DNA of 64,000 nt from an uncultured Clostridia bacterium. GTDB lineage: Bacteria; Bacillota; Clostridia; Christensenellales; UBA1242. The notes under the pieces were generated by a model that was not told the origin of the DNA, did not search any database, and saw nothing but the letters and a program-made list of their open reading frames with translations. Every line of letters starts with the position of its first letter. Position 1 is the first letter of the stretch. Below are positions 26,909 to 35,936 of this stretch, in pieces. Location: NCBI GenBank assembly GCA_934747775.1, contig CAKVHA010000007.1, positions 1-64,000 of the forward strand. The letters run 5' to 3'. The position numbers and the translations under genes are program-made.

Positions 26909-27318
26909 TGAAATTACTTGAAGTGTTATGGCCATTTTTTAAAGGCAGAGATAGAAATGTTGTGTTGTATGAAGACTTTAAAAAAGAGCGCCCAGACGAT
27001 GTGCCAAAACTAAAACAGTTTGGTGTAAAAAGCATTATATACTCGGTTTTAAGCCTTGTATTTGGTGTGCTTTGTGTGCTAGGAATTATACTTTGTTTAC
27101 AAAGTGCAAACTTATTTTTCCTAATTTTTGGAACAATGTTTATAATTTATCTTACAGTTGTGTTTTGCTTGGTTGTAAACATTAAAAGCATTGTGTGTTG
27201 GGTTTTACAACTTAAATGCAACAAAAAAGCCATTGGTTGGATTGCTATGGCTTTATGGATTGTATGCACAATTTTAACCATTGTTTTGCCACTTTTAATT
27301 TTGGCTAACATTAAATAA
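26908..27318 (+). CDS. Small membrane protein coupled to the previous gene
   Basis: 136 aa from ATG 26908, which overlaps the upstream stop by one base and has GAGGTGG at 5-nt spacing. A GTG nine bases earlier is rejected. A basic, charged N-terminal 45 residues precede about three hydrophobic helices (about 46-66, 71-93, 108-132). No recognised domain. Ends before a large nested hairpin. Confidence 0.72.
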   Translation: MKLLEVLWPFFKGRDRNVVLYEDFKKERPDDVPKLKQFGVKSIIYSVLSLVFGVLCVLGIILCLQSANLFFLIFGTMFIIYLTVVFCLVVNIKSIVCWVLQLKCNKKAIGWIAMALWIVCTILTIVLPLLILANIK

Positions 27319-27324
27319 AAATTT

Positions 27325-27408
27325 ACATCAATTAGTATAAACACCCTACTTTATGCGAAATTTTAAACCGCATAAGCTTAGATTAGTTTATATTAATTGA
27401 TGTTTTTT
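27325..27408 (+). terminator. Nested hairpin/terminator after the membrane protein pair
   Basis: Outer 17-bp arms (ACATCAATTAGTATAAA and TTTATATTAATTGATGT, one mismatch/G-U) enclose a second perfect hairpin TTATGCG / CGCATAA. A T6 run follows the outer arm. Confidence 0.65.
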
Positions 27409-27443
27409 ATTATTAAAAATTAGAACATTTGTTTTATAATTCT

Positions 27444-27484
27444 ACACTAAAAACATTGACTTTAGTGTGATAATTTGATAAAAT
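27444..27484 (+). promoter_or_regulatory. Promoter and operator-like repeat upstream of rarA
   Basis: TTGACT (27456-27461), 17-bp spacer, TAAAAT (27479-27484). The -35 box lies within and overlaps the right arm of a perfect 8-bp inverted repeat ACACTAAA-N9-TTTAGTGT (27444-27468), a typical repressor-site layout. A ~125-nt leader follows before rarA. Confidence 0.5.
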
Positions 27485-27615
27485 TTTATAGTAGAAAAAA
27501 TATCTAATTTGCTGTGTTTTTAGATTAAATAACACAAAATTTTAGTTTGAATAACAAAAAAAACATAAAATTTACTGCATTTTTTAGACAATTTACAACT
27601 TTAAAAAGGACAATT

Positions 27616-28911
27616 ATGGATTTATTTGAAGGAAATATAAAACAATATGCGCCACTTGCGGACAGATTGCGCCCCACTACTCTAGACAATTTTATTGGTC
27701 AAGAACATTTGGTGTATCCTAACAGCTTGCTTGTGCGTGCAATTAAGGCTAGCACTATTGGCAGTTGCATTTTTTGGGGTCCACCTGGAACTGGCAAAAC
27801 AACAATTGCAAACATTATTGCAAACTCGTGCAACGGCATTTTTAAAAAACTTAACGCTGTAAGTTCGGGTGTTGGCGACGCGAAAGAAATTATCTCACAA
27901 GCAAAAAGCACATTACAGTTGTACGGCAAAAAAACATTTTTGTTGTTGGACGAATGTCACCGCTGGAGCAAGGCGCAATCGGACTGTGTGCTAGAAGCTA
28001 TTGAAACTGGCTGCATTGTTTTTATTGGTTCAACCACTGAAAATCCTTACATTAATATGACTCGAGCAATTGTTAGCAGATGTCAAATTTTTGAATTTAA
28101 GCCGCTTAGCAAAGCAAATGTTGTTAAGGCGCTAAACAACGCTGTAACCAACAAAGAACAAGGTTATGGAAACATTAATGTTAAGTTGTTGCCAGAAGCT
28201 AGCGAACACCTTGCTTGGGCAAGCGCTGGCGACCTACGCAGCGCCTACAACGCGCTAGAGCTTGCGGTTAAAACCACACCAGCCAATGCTATGGGCGAAA
28301 TTGTTATAGACAAAAAAGTTGCGGAAGAATGTATTCAAAAGCGCGAGATTAGTTTGGACGAAAACACAAGTTTTGATATGCTTAGCGCGTTTTGTAAAAG
28401 TTTGCGTGGAAGTGATGCTGATGCGGCGCTATTCTGGGCACAAAAATTGTTGCTTAGCGGGTTTGACCCACTAATACTTGCAAGAAGGCTGGTTGCTCAC
28501 GCAAGCGAAGATGTGGGAATGGCAGATAGCAACGCGGTTTTACTTGCGCTTAGCGCTTTGCAAAGTTGCGAAAAACTTGGAATGCCAGAATGCAACCTTA
28601 CGCTTTGTCACGCCATTATTTACATTTGTGAAGCCGAAAAAAGCAACAGCGTTTGTGTTGCTATGAACGCAGCAATGGCTGATGCGGAACAATACAAAGA
28701 TGCGGTTGTTCCCAACCACCTTAAAAACCACCCAACTGGCTACAGTGACGGACACGGAAGTTATAAGTATCCACACGATTTTGGCGGATATGTGAAACAA
28801 CAATATTTGCCTGATGTATTAAAAGACAAAATATATTACAAGCCTTTAAACAATGGGCGCGAACGCGGAATGACACGTAAAAAATACGACAGCCGCGTTA
28901 AAAAGGGATAA
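27616..28911 (+). CDS. rarA: Replication-associated recombination protein RarA/MgsA
   Basis: 431 aa from ATG 27616, chosen for AAAGGA upstream and the family N-terminus MDLFEGN; the in-frame extension to 27547 has no start site. AAA+ ATPase with Walker A GPPGTGKTT, Walker B LLLDECHRW, sensor STTENPYINM, and the MgsA C-terminal tetramerisation domain (FWAQKLLLSGFDPLILARRL). Acts at stalled forks. Ends at the bidirectional terminator shared with rnpB. Confidence 0.95.
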   Translation: MDLFEGNIKQYAPLADRLRPTTLDNFIGQEHLVYPNSLLVRAIKASTIGSCIFWGPPGTGKTTIANIIANSCNGIFKKLNAVSSGVGDAKEIISQAKSTLQLYGKKTFLLLDECHRWSKAQSDCVLEAIETGCIVFIGSTTENPYINMTRAIVSRCQIFEFKPLSKANVVKALNNAVTNKEQGYGNINVKLLPEASEHLAWASAGDLRSAYNALELAVKTTPANAMGEIVIDKKVAEECIQKREISLDENTSFDMLSAFCKSLRGSDADAALFWAQKLLLSGFDPLILARRLVAHASEDVGMADSNAVLLALSALQSCEKLGMPECNLTLCHAIIYICEAEKSNSVCVAMNAAMADAEQYKDAVVPNHLKNHPTGYSDGHGSYKYPHDFGGYVKQQYLPDVLKDKIYYKPLNNGRERGMTRKKYDSRVKKG

Positions 28912-28921
28912 AACTAGCAAG

Positions 28922-28951
28922 AAAAAACCACCTGTAATAGGTGGCTTTTTT
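28922..28951. terminator. Bidirectional terminator of rarA and rnpB
   Basis: AAAAAACCACC, TGTAATA loop, GGTGG then CTTTTTT. It works for convergent transcription from both sides. Confidence 0.85.
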
Positions 28952-28952
28952 A

Positions 28953-29289
28953 TGTTAGCATAGCCGTAAGCGGAGTTCTGTATTAAACAATCATCTATCT
29001 AGCATTGATGTCGCCATCAATTTCAAGCGGTGTAACGAGAGTCTGCCGAGCAGGGTTATAACAACTCTCTACCTTGCACCAAGTGGGGTTTACAAAAATT
29101 GTAGTTACCTACAAAGTTGGTGTGCTCTTACCACGCCTTTTCGCCCTTACCAAGTAAACTTGGCGGTATATTTTCTGTTGCACTTTCCTTGGGGTCGCCC
29201 CCACCAGCCGTTAGCTGGCACTATTGCTCTATGGTGCTCCGACTTTCCTCAGGAGTAATTAGCTCCCGCGATTGTATGTCTATCTAACA
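28953..29289 (-). ncRNA. rnpB: RNase P RNA, class A (rnpB)
   Basis: Minus strand, about 337 nt. Conserved core GAGGAAAGTCGGAGC near the 5' end, then AAGTGCAACAGAAA, GTAAGAGC, and near the 3' end ACAGAACTCCGCTTA. Terminal P1 helix TGTTAG-ATAG with CTAT-G-CTAACA defines the ends. Catalytic RNA that removes tRNA 5' leaders. Strong promoter (TTGACA-17-TATACT) just upstream. Confidence 0.95.
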
Positions 29290-29295
29290 ACAATT

Positions 29296-29324
29296 AGTAT
29301 ATCATAATGTTAAAATTTTGTCAA
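29296..29324 (-). promoter_or_regulatory. Promoter of rnpB
   Basis: Minus strand: TTGACA, 17-bp spacer, TATACT with extended TGA; near-consensus. It begins 12 bp after the stop codon of the orphan gene upstream. Confidence 0.8.
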
Positions 29325-29336
29325 ATTATCTAGCAG

Positions 29337-30488
29337 TTACATTACAGATACAGATTGACGTTTTACTGGAATATCAAGTAACAAATTGCAAAGTTCGTCG
29401 TTTCTTTCGCTTTGTTTTTTAAGTTTGTCATCGGTTTTTAGCATATATTTGCTGGTTTTTAGTGCAGAATAAACATCGTTTACAGCAGATTTACTCTTTT
29501 TAGAAACCTTTTCGCCATTATAAATAGCAACTTCGCATTTGTCCTTAATATCTCTAATAACGTCTAAGTATTTGTTTAGCTCGTTTTTGTATTTTTCGGA
29601 TAACGAAACATAACTATCTTTGCCCAAAGTTCCAAGTTGATTTATTACTTCGTCCACTTCTTGTGCTTTTGGCAAAACCTTTGTTTTGTTGTATTTTTCA
29701 ATAATGCTGTTTGCTTTTTCAATTAAAGCTTTATTCCCAAATCTGCCCATTACACATTCCATACGGCGTAATCTAAAGCTAATATATGGTTTTAAATTTT
29801 CAATATCCTTAACTGTAAGTTGGTCTTTATAAAAGTCAAACAATTTTCTAAAGCCCTTATAACCTGCGTCGCCAATTTGAGCATCGGTTGAATTTAAGTA
29901 GTTAAGCTCCTTAAAATCATTTTCTTGTAAGTCGTACTGATTATCTACGCTTTCATATTTTTTGAAGAAATCAATTAACCCTAACTTACTTTGTTTTTGT
30001 TCTGGCAATCTTAAGTAAGCATCCAAAACTTTAGCGAAATCTGTGTCCAAAACTTTTAGATTGTCTGCAAGAGTAGTTTCTTTGTTTATGGTGTAATACA
30101 CGCTATTTTTTTGAAGCGCATAGTTTAACATTTGCGAAAAATATTTGTCTAATTTTTTGCAATCGTAGTCGCCACACAACGAAATAATGTCTAATAATTT
30201 GTCTGTGCCATTTGATGTATAAGCTTTAATTGTTTTTGCAAAACCTTTTGCACACATAACATTGTGGTCATCGCGATAATACTCTCTCGCCTTTACCCTA
30301 ACATCTTTTTTGCCATACAAAAATTTGTCAAAAACTTCATCTGCGTTTTTAGCAAATTTTAGCTCATTATCAAAACTTGCAGCAAGTGCTTCGGCATAGT
30401 TAATACGGCTCATTTTAACAACATCCAAAAGTGCGCTTGGGTTTAAAATTTTGTTGTTATCAATAAAAAACTTGGTTTCGTCATTCAT
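29337..30488 (-). CDS. Orphan soluble protein, helical
   Basis: About 383 aa from ATG 30488 (AGGAGA upstream; a TTG three codons earlier is less likely). No family recognised. Strongly helical and charged, no signal peptide or membrane segment. A lysine-rich region at about 280-350 may form coiled coil (SLSEKYKNELNKYLDVIRDI). The C-terminus ends VSVM, recalling the ITVM end of the 1685-2491 orphan. Monocistronic, directly upstream of rnpB. Function unknown. Confidence 0.75.
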   Translation of the reverse strand: MNDETKFFIDNNKILNPSALLDVVKMSRINYAEALAASFDNELKFAKNADEVFDKFLYGKKDVRVKAREYYRDDHNVMCAKGFAKTIKAYTSNGTDKLLDIISLCGDYDCKKLDKYFSQMLNYALQKNSVYYTINKETTLADNLKVLDTDFAKVLDAYLRLPEQKQSKLGLIDFFKKYESVDNQYDLQENDFKELNYLNSTDAQIGDAGYKGFRKLFDFYKDQLTVKDIENLKPYISFRLRRMECVMGRFGNKALIEKANSIIEKYNKTKVLPKAQEVDEVINQLGTLGKDSYVSLSEKYKNELNKYLDVIRDIKDKCEVAIYNGEKVSKKSKSAVNDVYSALKTSKYMLKTDDKLKKQSERNDELCNLLLDIPVKRQSVSVM

Positions 30489-30559
30489 TTTTATCAATCT
30501 CCTAATTTAGTTTTATTATACTATCACACTTTACTCGCAATTTCAATAGCCAACGGCAT

Positions 30560-30606
30560 AAAAAAAGAAGAAATTTTAAAAGCAATATTACTTTTTTAAT
30601 TCCTTC
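30560..30606 (-). terminator. Terminator of the lipoprotein gene
   Basis: Minus strand: GAAGGAATTAAAAAAG, 8-nt loop, CTTTTAAAATTTCTTC and TTTTTT. Confidence 0.7.
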
Positions 30607-30631
30607 GAAATTTATACTAATTTATTATGGC

Positions 30632-31504
30632 TTAACTAATGGTAATACTAAAAACCAAAGCATCGGCAAAGTTATAGTTTTTATTAGGTCGAAATTTTGC
30701 ATACAATGTGGTGCTTTCACTTAGTGTTTTTGATGTATCCAGCTCAACACCATTTTCGTCGGTGAAATAAAACTCCACTTCCCTGCCGTTTTGTATGTTA
30801 AGATTATTGTCTAAAATTATTTTTTCTAGCGTATCAGTAGCTCTGGCAGAAATGTTTGTTTTTCCAGTATACACAGGTGCATCGGCTTTTAAAATGCTCC
30901 AATTTAGCAGCTGATATTCCGATTTTAAAACTTCGTTGTTGTCGTTTATCCATACATATTTTTTAGGGTTTGTAAGTTTTAATTTAACCGAATAATCGCC
31001 AGCGTCGGTTTGATTTGAATAAGTTACAACTTCATACAGTTGCTCTGTTTTGTCCGCATTAAAAGCGTCTTTTTCTAGCTCGCTTTTTATGTCTACTTCT
31101 GTTCCGTCGTAGGTGCAAGAATACATCTTTGGAACACACACTGTTAGCGGATTAACCTTAATATCGGCAGTAAATGTTAGTTTTGAGCGTTTTGCGGTTA
31201 CAATAAATTGGAATGTGCCGTACGCAGTTCCGTCATATGTACAGCTAACAGTGTAGTCAGCTTTCATTAAATCTTCCCACTTGTCGCCAGTTTTTTGCTT
31301 TACAGTAAGTTTTTTGTACACGCCGTCACCAACGGTTATTTCGTTTTCATAGCCGCTAACACTTAGCTCGCCAGCAACAGTTGTGCTACCACCAGTGTTT
31401 GGCTTTTCTTCATCCGCGCCGTTATCGGTGTTTCCGCAAGCGGTTAGCACAAAACAAAACGCTATTAAACTTAAAACAAGCAAGTGCTTAAAAAGTTTTT
31501 TCAT
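30632..31504 (-). CDS. Secreted lipoprotein with Ig-like/MBG-type repeats
   Basis: About 290 aa from ATG 31504 (GGAG 7 nt upstream). Signal peptide ending in the lipobox LTAC, then a low-complexity Gly/Thr/Glu linker. Two or three beta-rich modules follow, with a YDGT... pattern (SCTYDGTAYGTFQFIVTAK, then SCTYDGTEVDIKSELEKD) ending in DAGDYSVKLKLTNPKKYVW, as in MBG-type surface repeats. Predicted to be lipid-anchored on the outer face of the membrane. Binding partner unknown. Monocistronic. Confidence 0.8.
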   Translation of the reverse strand: MKKLFKHLLVLSLIAFCFVLTACGNTDNGADEEKPNTGGSTTVAGELSVSGYENEITVGDGVYKKLTVKQKTGDKWEDLMKADYTVSCTYDGTAYGTFQFIVTAKRSKLTFTADIKVNPLTVCVPKMYSCTYDGTEVDIKSELEKDAFNADKTEQLYEVVTYSNQTDAGDYSVKLKLTNPKKYVWINDNNEVLKSEYQLLNWSILKADAPVYTGKTNISARATDTLEKIILDNNLNIQNGREVEFYFTDENGVELDTSKTLSESTTLYAKFRPNKNYNFADALVFSITIS

Positions 31505-31587
31505 TTGCAACTCCATTTTTCTTTATAATGATATCACATTAGATGTAATTTTCAAAATAAATAGTAAAATTATTTTATGTAAAAAAG

Positions 31588-32289
31588 CTATCTATAATCA
31601 TTGCAGTGTACAACTTGCCGTAATATTTCAAGCGACTTTTTTTCGAGCCTACTAACATAACTGCGGCTTATATTTAATTTAACCGACACTTCTCGCTGCG
31701 TTAGGGCTGGGTTTCCATTAAGTCCATATCGCAAACACATTATGGTGTACTCCCTATTAGACAAATGTGACCTTAGCACTTCTTCCAGTTTTTTACTAAT
31801 TAGCATAGAGCCCACAATTTGCTCCACATCGCTATCTGGGGCTTCCACAATGTCTAATACGCTAATTTCGTTGTCGTCTATATCATTTAGCAGTGTATCT
31901 TCTACACTAACGCAGTTTTTGTGCTTTTTATTTACTCTAAGCAGCATTAAAATTTCATTTTCTATACACCTAGCGGCATAGGTCGAAAACTGCGTGTTGT
32001 GACCATACTGATATGTGTTTATTGCTTTTATCAACCCCAAACTGCCAGCACTTATTAGGTCGTCCGCTTCTTCTGTTCCGCCATACTTTTTAACTATATG
32101 TGCCACAAGTCGCAAGTTGTGATGAATTAAAATTTCTTTTGCACTTTCGTCTTTTTTATCGTGAAACCGCCTTAAATACTCGGTTTCTTGGTCGGCGGTT
32201 AGCGGTTTTGGAAACGATGATGTTTTGTTTACATACGCCGTAAAAAACATTACTTTTCTTAAAAAAGCACTAAAACTTTCAAATATCAT
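31588..32289 (-). CDS. sigK: Sporulation sigma factor SigK-like, with pro-sequence
   Basis: 233 aa, uninterrupted. The hydrophobic N-terminal segment (FSAFLRKVMFFTAYV) followed by FPKPL matches the pro-sequence of sigma-K, removed by SpoIVFB in Bacillus. Region 2 follows (HNLRLVAHIVKKYGG, DDLISAGSLGLIKAINTY, YAARCIENEILMLLR), then region 4 (LTQREVSVKLNISRSYVSRLEKKSLEIL). Mother-cell-specific in spore formers. GAGGGG start site. SigE/SigK are close relatives; the pro-sequence and FPKPL favour SigK. Confidence 0.88.
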   Translation of the reverse strand: MIFESFSAFLRKVMFFTAYVNKTSSFPKPLTADQETEYLRRFHDKKDESAKEILIHHNLRLVAHIVKKYGGTEEADDLISAGSLGLIKAINTYQYGHNTQFSTYAARCIENEILMLLRVNKKHKNCVSVEDTLLNDIDDNEISVLDIVEAPDSDVEQIVGSMLISKKLEEVLRSHLSNREYTIMCLRYGLNGNPALTQREVSVKLNISRSYVSRLEKKSLEILRQVVHCNDYR

Positions 32290-32345
32290 TTAACACCCCT
32301 CTATTTTTATATATATGCGAAGGATGTCGAAATTTGCTTGTACAT

Positions 32346-32393
32346 AAAAAACAACCGCACTAGAATTTACTTTTACTAATGTGGTTGTTTTTA
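32346..32393 (-). terminator. Terminator of the rnjA-trmR-U32 operon
   Basis: Minus strand: AAAACAACCACATTAG, 12-nt loop, CTAGTGCGGTTGTTTT and TT, after the U32 gene. Confidence 0.75.
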
Positions 32394-32427
32394 AAATATT
32401 AAATTTATTTACAAAATTTATACGATA

Positions 32428-33642
32428 TTATTTGTTTACTTGCTTTCTTAAAATGTCGCCTTGTTTTAGTTGAAGTGCGGTTTTTATTAACAACTTTTGT
32501 TGAACCTGATTTGCGTCCAAAACTTCTGCACCATTTTCATCGGTCATACGTTCAATTAATATTGTTTTGTTAAAGGTATCGTTTGGCGACAAAACTTCTA
32601 GCGTGTCACCAACTTTAAAGCGGTTTCGCATTTCAACCAACACTTCTCCGTTTTTAGCATCGGCTAGCACCACAGCCATAAACTCGTGGGTTTGAACTGG
32701 CATACTGCTTTCTAAACACTCCTTATCGTAAGCGCCGTAATAAAATCCAGTTGTATAGCGGCGATGGCTAGCTTTTTCTAGTTCTGCCACCAATTCGGCT
32801 GGGCAAACATATTCTCCGCCCTTTTCTAAAATATTTAAAGCACGACGATACGCGTTAACAACCGTAGCCACATAATATGGGCTTTTCATACGACCTTCTA
32901 TTTTAAAACTTGTTACACCAGCATTTTTTAGGTCGTTTATATGCTCAATCATTTTTAGGTCTTTACTATTTAAAATATATGTTCCGCGTTCGTCTTCTTG
33001 CATTTCTAGGTACTCGCCTTTGCGGTTTTTCTCACGAATACAGTACTCCCAGCGGCAAGCCTGAACACAAGCGCCGCGGTTGCTGTCACGCCCAGTAAGA
33101 TAATTTGAAAGCAAACATCTGCCAGAATACGAAATACACATTGCTCCGTGAACAAACACTTCTATTTCTATATCGCTAGGCAAATAGTCCCTAATTTCTT
33201 TAATTTCATTAATACTCAATTCACGCGCTAAAATTATGCGTTTTGCGCCCATTTTTACAAACTGCATTGCAGTGTATTTGTTTGTTACGCTAGCTTGCGT
33301 GCTAACGTGAATATCCACATCTGGAGCATACTGTTTTACAAAATCCATAACGCCAATATCGCTAACAATAACCGCGTCAACCTTAATTTTGTTTAAAAAA
33401 CTTAAGTACTCCGGTAGCCCAGAAAAATCGCCATTATGAGCCAAAACATTAATTGTAATGTATGCTTTTTTGCCTAAACTATGGCAATATTCTACACTTT
33501 TTTCAAGTTCGTCTAAATCAAAATTTTCCGAAAACGCCCTTAGTCCATATTCCTTGCCTGCAAAATAGCAAGCGTCGGCACCAAAGTAAAATGCGGTTTT
33601 TAATTTTTCCATATTGCCCGCTGGGGCTAAAAGTTCAATCAT
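32428..33642 (-). CDS. U32-family tRNA 5-hydroxylation protein (TrhP/YrrO-like)
   Basis: 404 aa. The N-terminus ELLAPAGNMEKLKTAFYFGADACYFAG and the U32 signature EVFVHGAMCISYSGRCLLSNYLTGRDSNRG carry the conserved Cys set (C..C....C, then C). KIEGRMKSPYYVATVVNAYR follows, then a C-terminal beta-barrel. In B. subtilis YrrO and its partner YrrN hydroxylate U34 of tRNA and YrrM (TrmR) methylates the product. Here the ATG overlaps the trmR stop (ATGA), so both steps are co-expressed. Formerly called collagenase-like peptidase. Confidence 0.9.
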   Translation of the reverse strand: MIELLAPAGNMEKLKTAFYFGADACYFAGKEYGLRAFSENFDLDELEKSVEYCHSLGKKAYITINVLAHNGDFSGLPEYLSFLNKIKVDAVIVSDIGVMDFVKQYAPDVDIHVSTQASVTNKYTAMQFVKMGAKRIILARELSINEIKEIRDYLPSDIEIEVFVHGAMCISYSGRCLLSNYLTGRDSNRGACVQACRWEYCIREKNRKGEYLEMQEDERGTYILNSKDLKMIEHINDLKNAGVTSFKIEGRMKSPYYVATVVNAYRRALNILEKGGEYVCPAELVAELEKASHRRYTTGFYYGAYDKECLESSMPVQTHEFMAVVLADAKNGEVLVEMRNRFKVGDTLEVLSPNDTFNKTILIERMTDENGAEVLDANQVQQKLLIKTALQLKQGDILRKQVNK

Positions 33643-34226
33643 TTTTTCTCTCCAGTTTTTTTAGAAATACAAATTCCGTCTTCAATATCTAGCACTTGGC
33701 TAGTATATGGCGGATTGTTTACTTCTGCCAAATATTTTCGCAAATTCACAACAATTGTGCGATAACTGTGCGGAACAAATTCGTCGCCATTTACCATTCC
33801 CCTAAAAAGCACATCGTCAGCAAAGATAACTCCGCCGTCGTTTAGCAAATTTGTAATAGTGGGCAAATAATTTATATACTGCCCTTTTGGACCATCTAAA
33901 AACACAAAATTAAACCTTTTGTTTTGGTTAAGCAAGTCTTTTAACACGTTTTTAGCGTCGCCTAAAATAAAGGTTACGCGATTACTTAAATTTAGCCTAC
34001 TAAGGTTTTGTTTTGCCAAATTTTGACTGTTTTCATTTAGTTCTATTGTTGTAAGATTTGCATTACTCGCCAAAAGCATATTTGCTGCCGAATAACCTAT
34101 TGCTGTACCTATTTCCAAAATCTCTTTAGGCTTAGTTTCTCGTATTTTATCTAGCAGCAATTGCAGTGTTTTGGGGCGAACAATTGGCACTTTATTTTGT
34201 TCTGCTTGTTTTAAAATTTCTTCCAT
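33639..34226 (-). CDS. trmR: tRNA 5-hydroxyuridine methyltransferase TrmR (YrrM-like)
   Basis: About 195 aa from ATG 34226, two codons after the rnjA stop; the frame can be read 10 codons further upstream inside rnjA. Family-3 O-methyltransferase fold with EILEIGTAIGYSAANML (SAM loop), TTIELNE, and FVFLDGPKGQYINYLP. Adjacent to a U32/TrhP gene, which fits TrmR making 5-methoxyuridine at tRNA U34. Middle gene of the rnjA-trmR-U32 operon. Confidence 0.87.
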   Translation of the reverse strand: MEEILKQAEQNKVPIVRPKTLQLLLDKIRETKPKEILEIGTAIGYSAANMLLASNANLTTIELNENSQNLAKQNLSRLNLSNRVTFILGDAKNVLKDLLNQNKRFNFVFLDGPKGQYINYLPTITNLLNDGGVIFADDVLFRGMVNGDEFVPHSYRTIVVNLRKYLAEVNNPPYTSQVLDIEDGICISKKTGEKK

Positions 34227-34227
34227 T

Positions 34228-35889
34228 TTATTTTGTTTCCATAATAATTGGAACAATCATAGGTTTACGTTTCATACGTTTGTAGAAAAAGTTTGTAAGA
34301 ACTTTTTTAATATTTTGCTTAATTAAGTTCCAATCCTGTGTTTTAAAGTCACAATTTAATATTGTGTTAATAATTAAATCTTTTGCTTCTTCTATAATTT
34401 CGGCGTTGTCTTTAATGTAAATAAAGCCGCGCGAAATAAGCTCTGGTTTGCTTGTTAGGCTGCCGTTTGCTTTGCTAACTGTAAGCGCAACAACACACAT
34501 ACCTTCTTCCGCCAAAAGCGCTCTGTCGCGTTGAACAGCGCCGCCTGCTTCGCTAACATCAAAGCCGTCTACAAGTCTAATTCCAGCTGGAATCGTACCA
34601 GATTTTTTAATAACGTTTCGGCTAATTGAAATGCTGTCGCCAAGGTCTGGAATGATTATATTTCGTGGATGAATTCCAAGTTCTTGCGCAAGTTTTGCGT
34701 GTGCTTTTAGGTGTCTAAATTCGCCGTGGCAAGGCACGAAAAACTTAGGTTTTACAAGACTTAACATTGTTTTTAGTTCTTCTTGATATGCGTGACCAGA
34801 AACGTGAACCGAAGCAAGACCTTCGTATATTACGCTTGCACCTTTGCGGTACAATTGGTTTATAACTTCGTTAATATTTTTCTCGTTTCCTGGAATAGAA
34901 CTACTACTAAAAATAACATAGTCGTTTTCATTTATTTCAATTTTATTAAACTGACCGTCTGCCATACGCGACAATGCGCTATTTGCTTCACCTTGGCTGC
35001 CTGTGCACAAAATTAATGTTTTATCATCATCCATTTTGTCCACATTGTTTACATCTCCAAGTAATTCTCTATTAAATTTTAGCTCGCCAATTTTGCTTGC
35101 TGTTTCGCAAACATTTAGCATACTTCTGCCTGTAAACACAACCTTTCTGCCGTATTTTTCGCAAAGGTCTAGCACTTGTTGAATACGATGAATATTAGAT
35201 GCAAAAGTGGCTATAATAATACGTTTTTGCTTATTTTGTGCAAACAACCCATCTAGTGTCGCACCAACTTTTGCTTCGCTCATACTGTATCCTGGGCGTT
35301 CGGCATTTGTACTATCGGCTGTCATAAGCAAAACACCTTTTTTGCTTATTTCTGCCAAGCGGATTAAATCCATTGGGTCGCCGTCTATAGGTGTAAAATC
35401 TATTTTAAAGTCGCCCGTGTGAATATACACGCCAATTGGTGTAGTTATGCATAGTGCCATAGAGCCGCTAATGCTATGAGTTACTTTTAAAAATTCAATT
35501 GAAAAACAACCTGCTTTAATTACTTGTTTTGGTTTTACAACGTTTAGTTTGCAAGCAACTTTGCGGTGTTCCTTAAATTTGTTTTCAACAAGGGCGCAAG
35601 TAAGTTTGCTGCCGTAAATAGGCGCTTTAATATCTTGCAAAACATATGGCAATGCGCCAATGTGGTCCTCGTGACCGTGTGTTAAAATAATTGCACGGAT
35701 TTTGTTTTTGTTGGCTATTAAATAATTAATGTCTGGGATAACTAAGTCTACACCCATCATTTCGTCCGATGGGAATGCTAAGCCCGCATCAATAACAATA
35801 ATATCGTTTTGGTATTCTAGCGCCATCATATTTTTGCCAACTTCGCCTACGCCACCCAAAAACGACATTTTTAAATTTGCTGGTTTCAT
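34228..35889 (-). CDS. rnjA: Ribonuclease J
   Basis: 553 aa, full length. Metallo-beta-lactamase core with the zinc motif HGHEDHIG (about 72-79), HTGDFK, the beta-CASP domain (TFASNIHRIQQV, GRSMLN), HVSGHAYQEEL, and PCHGEFRHL, then a C-terminal domain. 5'-exo/endoribonuclease, a core RNA decay enzyme in Firmicutes lacking RNase E. GGAG start site. The ~145-nt leader carries a stem-loop and a terminator-like hairpin, suggesting feedback or attenuation. Confidence 0.95.
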   Translation of the reverse strand: MKPANLKMSFLGGVGEVGKNMMALEYQNDIIVIDAGLAFPSDEMMGVDLVIPDINYLIANKNKIRAIILTHGHEDHIGALPYVLQDIKAPIYGSKLTCALVENKFKEHRKVACKLNVVKPKQVIKAGCFSIEFLKVTHSISGSMALCITTPIGVYIHTGDFKIDFTPIDGDPMDLIRLAEISKKGVLLMTADSTNAERPGYSMSEAKVGATLDGLFAQNKQKRIIIATFASNIHRIQQVLDLCEKYGRKVVFTGRSMLNVCETASKIGELKFNRELLGDVNNVDKMDDDKTLILCTGSQGEANSALSRMADGQFNKIEINENDYVIFSSSSIPGNEKNINEVINQLYRKGASVIYEGLASVHVSGHAYQEELKTMLSLVKPKFFVPCHGEFRHLKAHAKLAQELGIHPRNIIIPDLGDSISISRNVIKKSGTIPAGIRLVDGFDVSEAGGAVQRDRALLAEEGMCVVALTVSKANGSLTSKPELISRGFIYIKDNAEIIEEAKDLIINTILNCDFKTQDWNLIKQNIKKVLTNFFYKRMKRKPMIVPIIMETK

Positions 35890-35936
35890 TATATATTTCT
35901 CCTTTTATTTTTATTTCAAAAACTTAAAATAAAAGC

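Noticed and set aside
27547..27615. N-terminal extension of rarA
   Set aside because: No ribosome-binding site, not family-like; ATG 27616 has AAAGGA and the family N-terminus.
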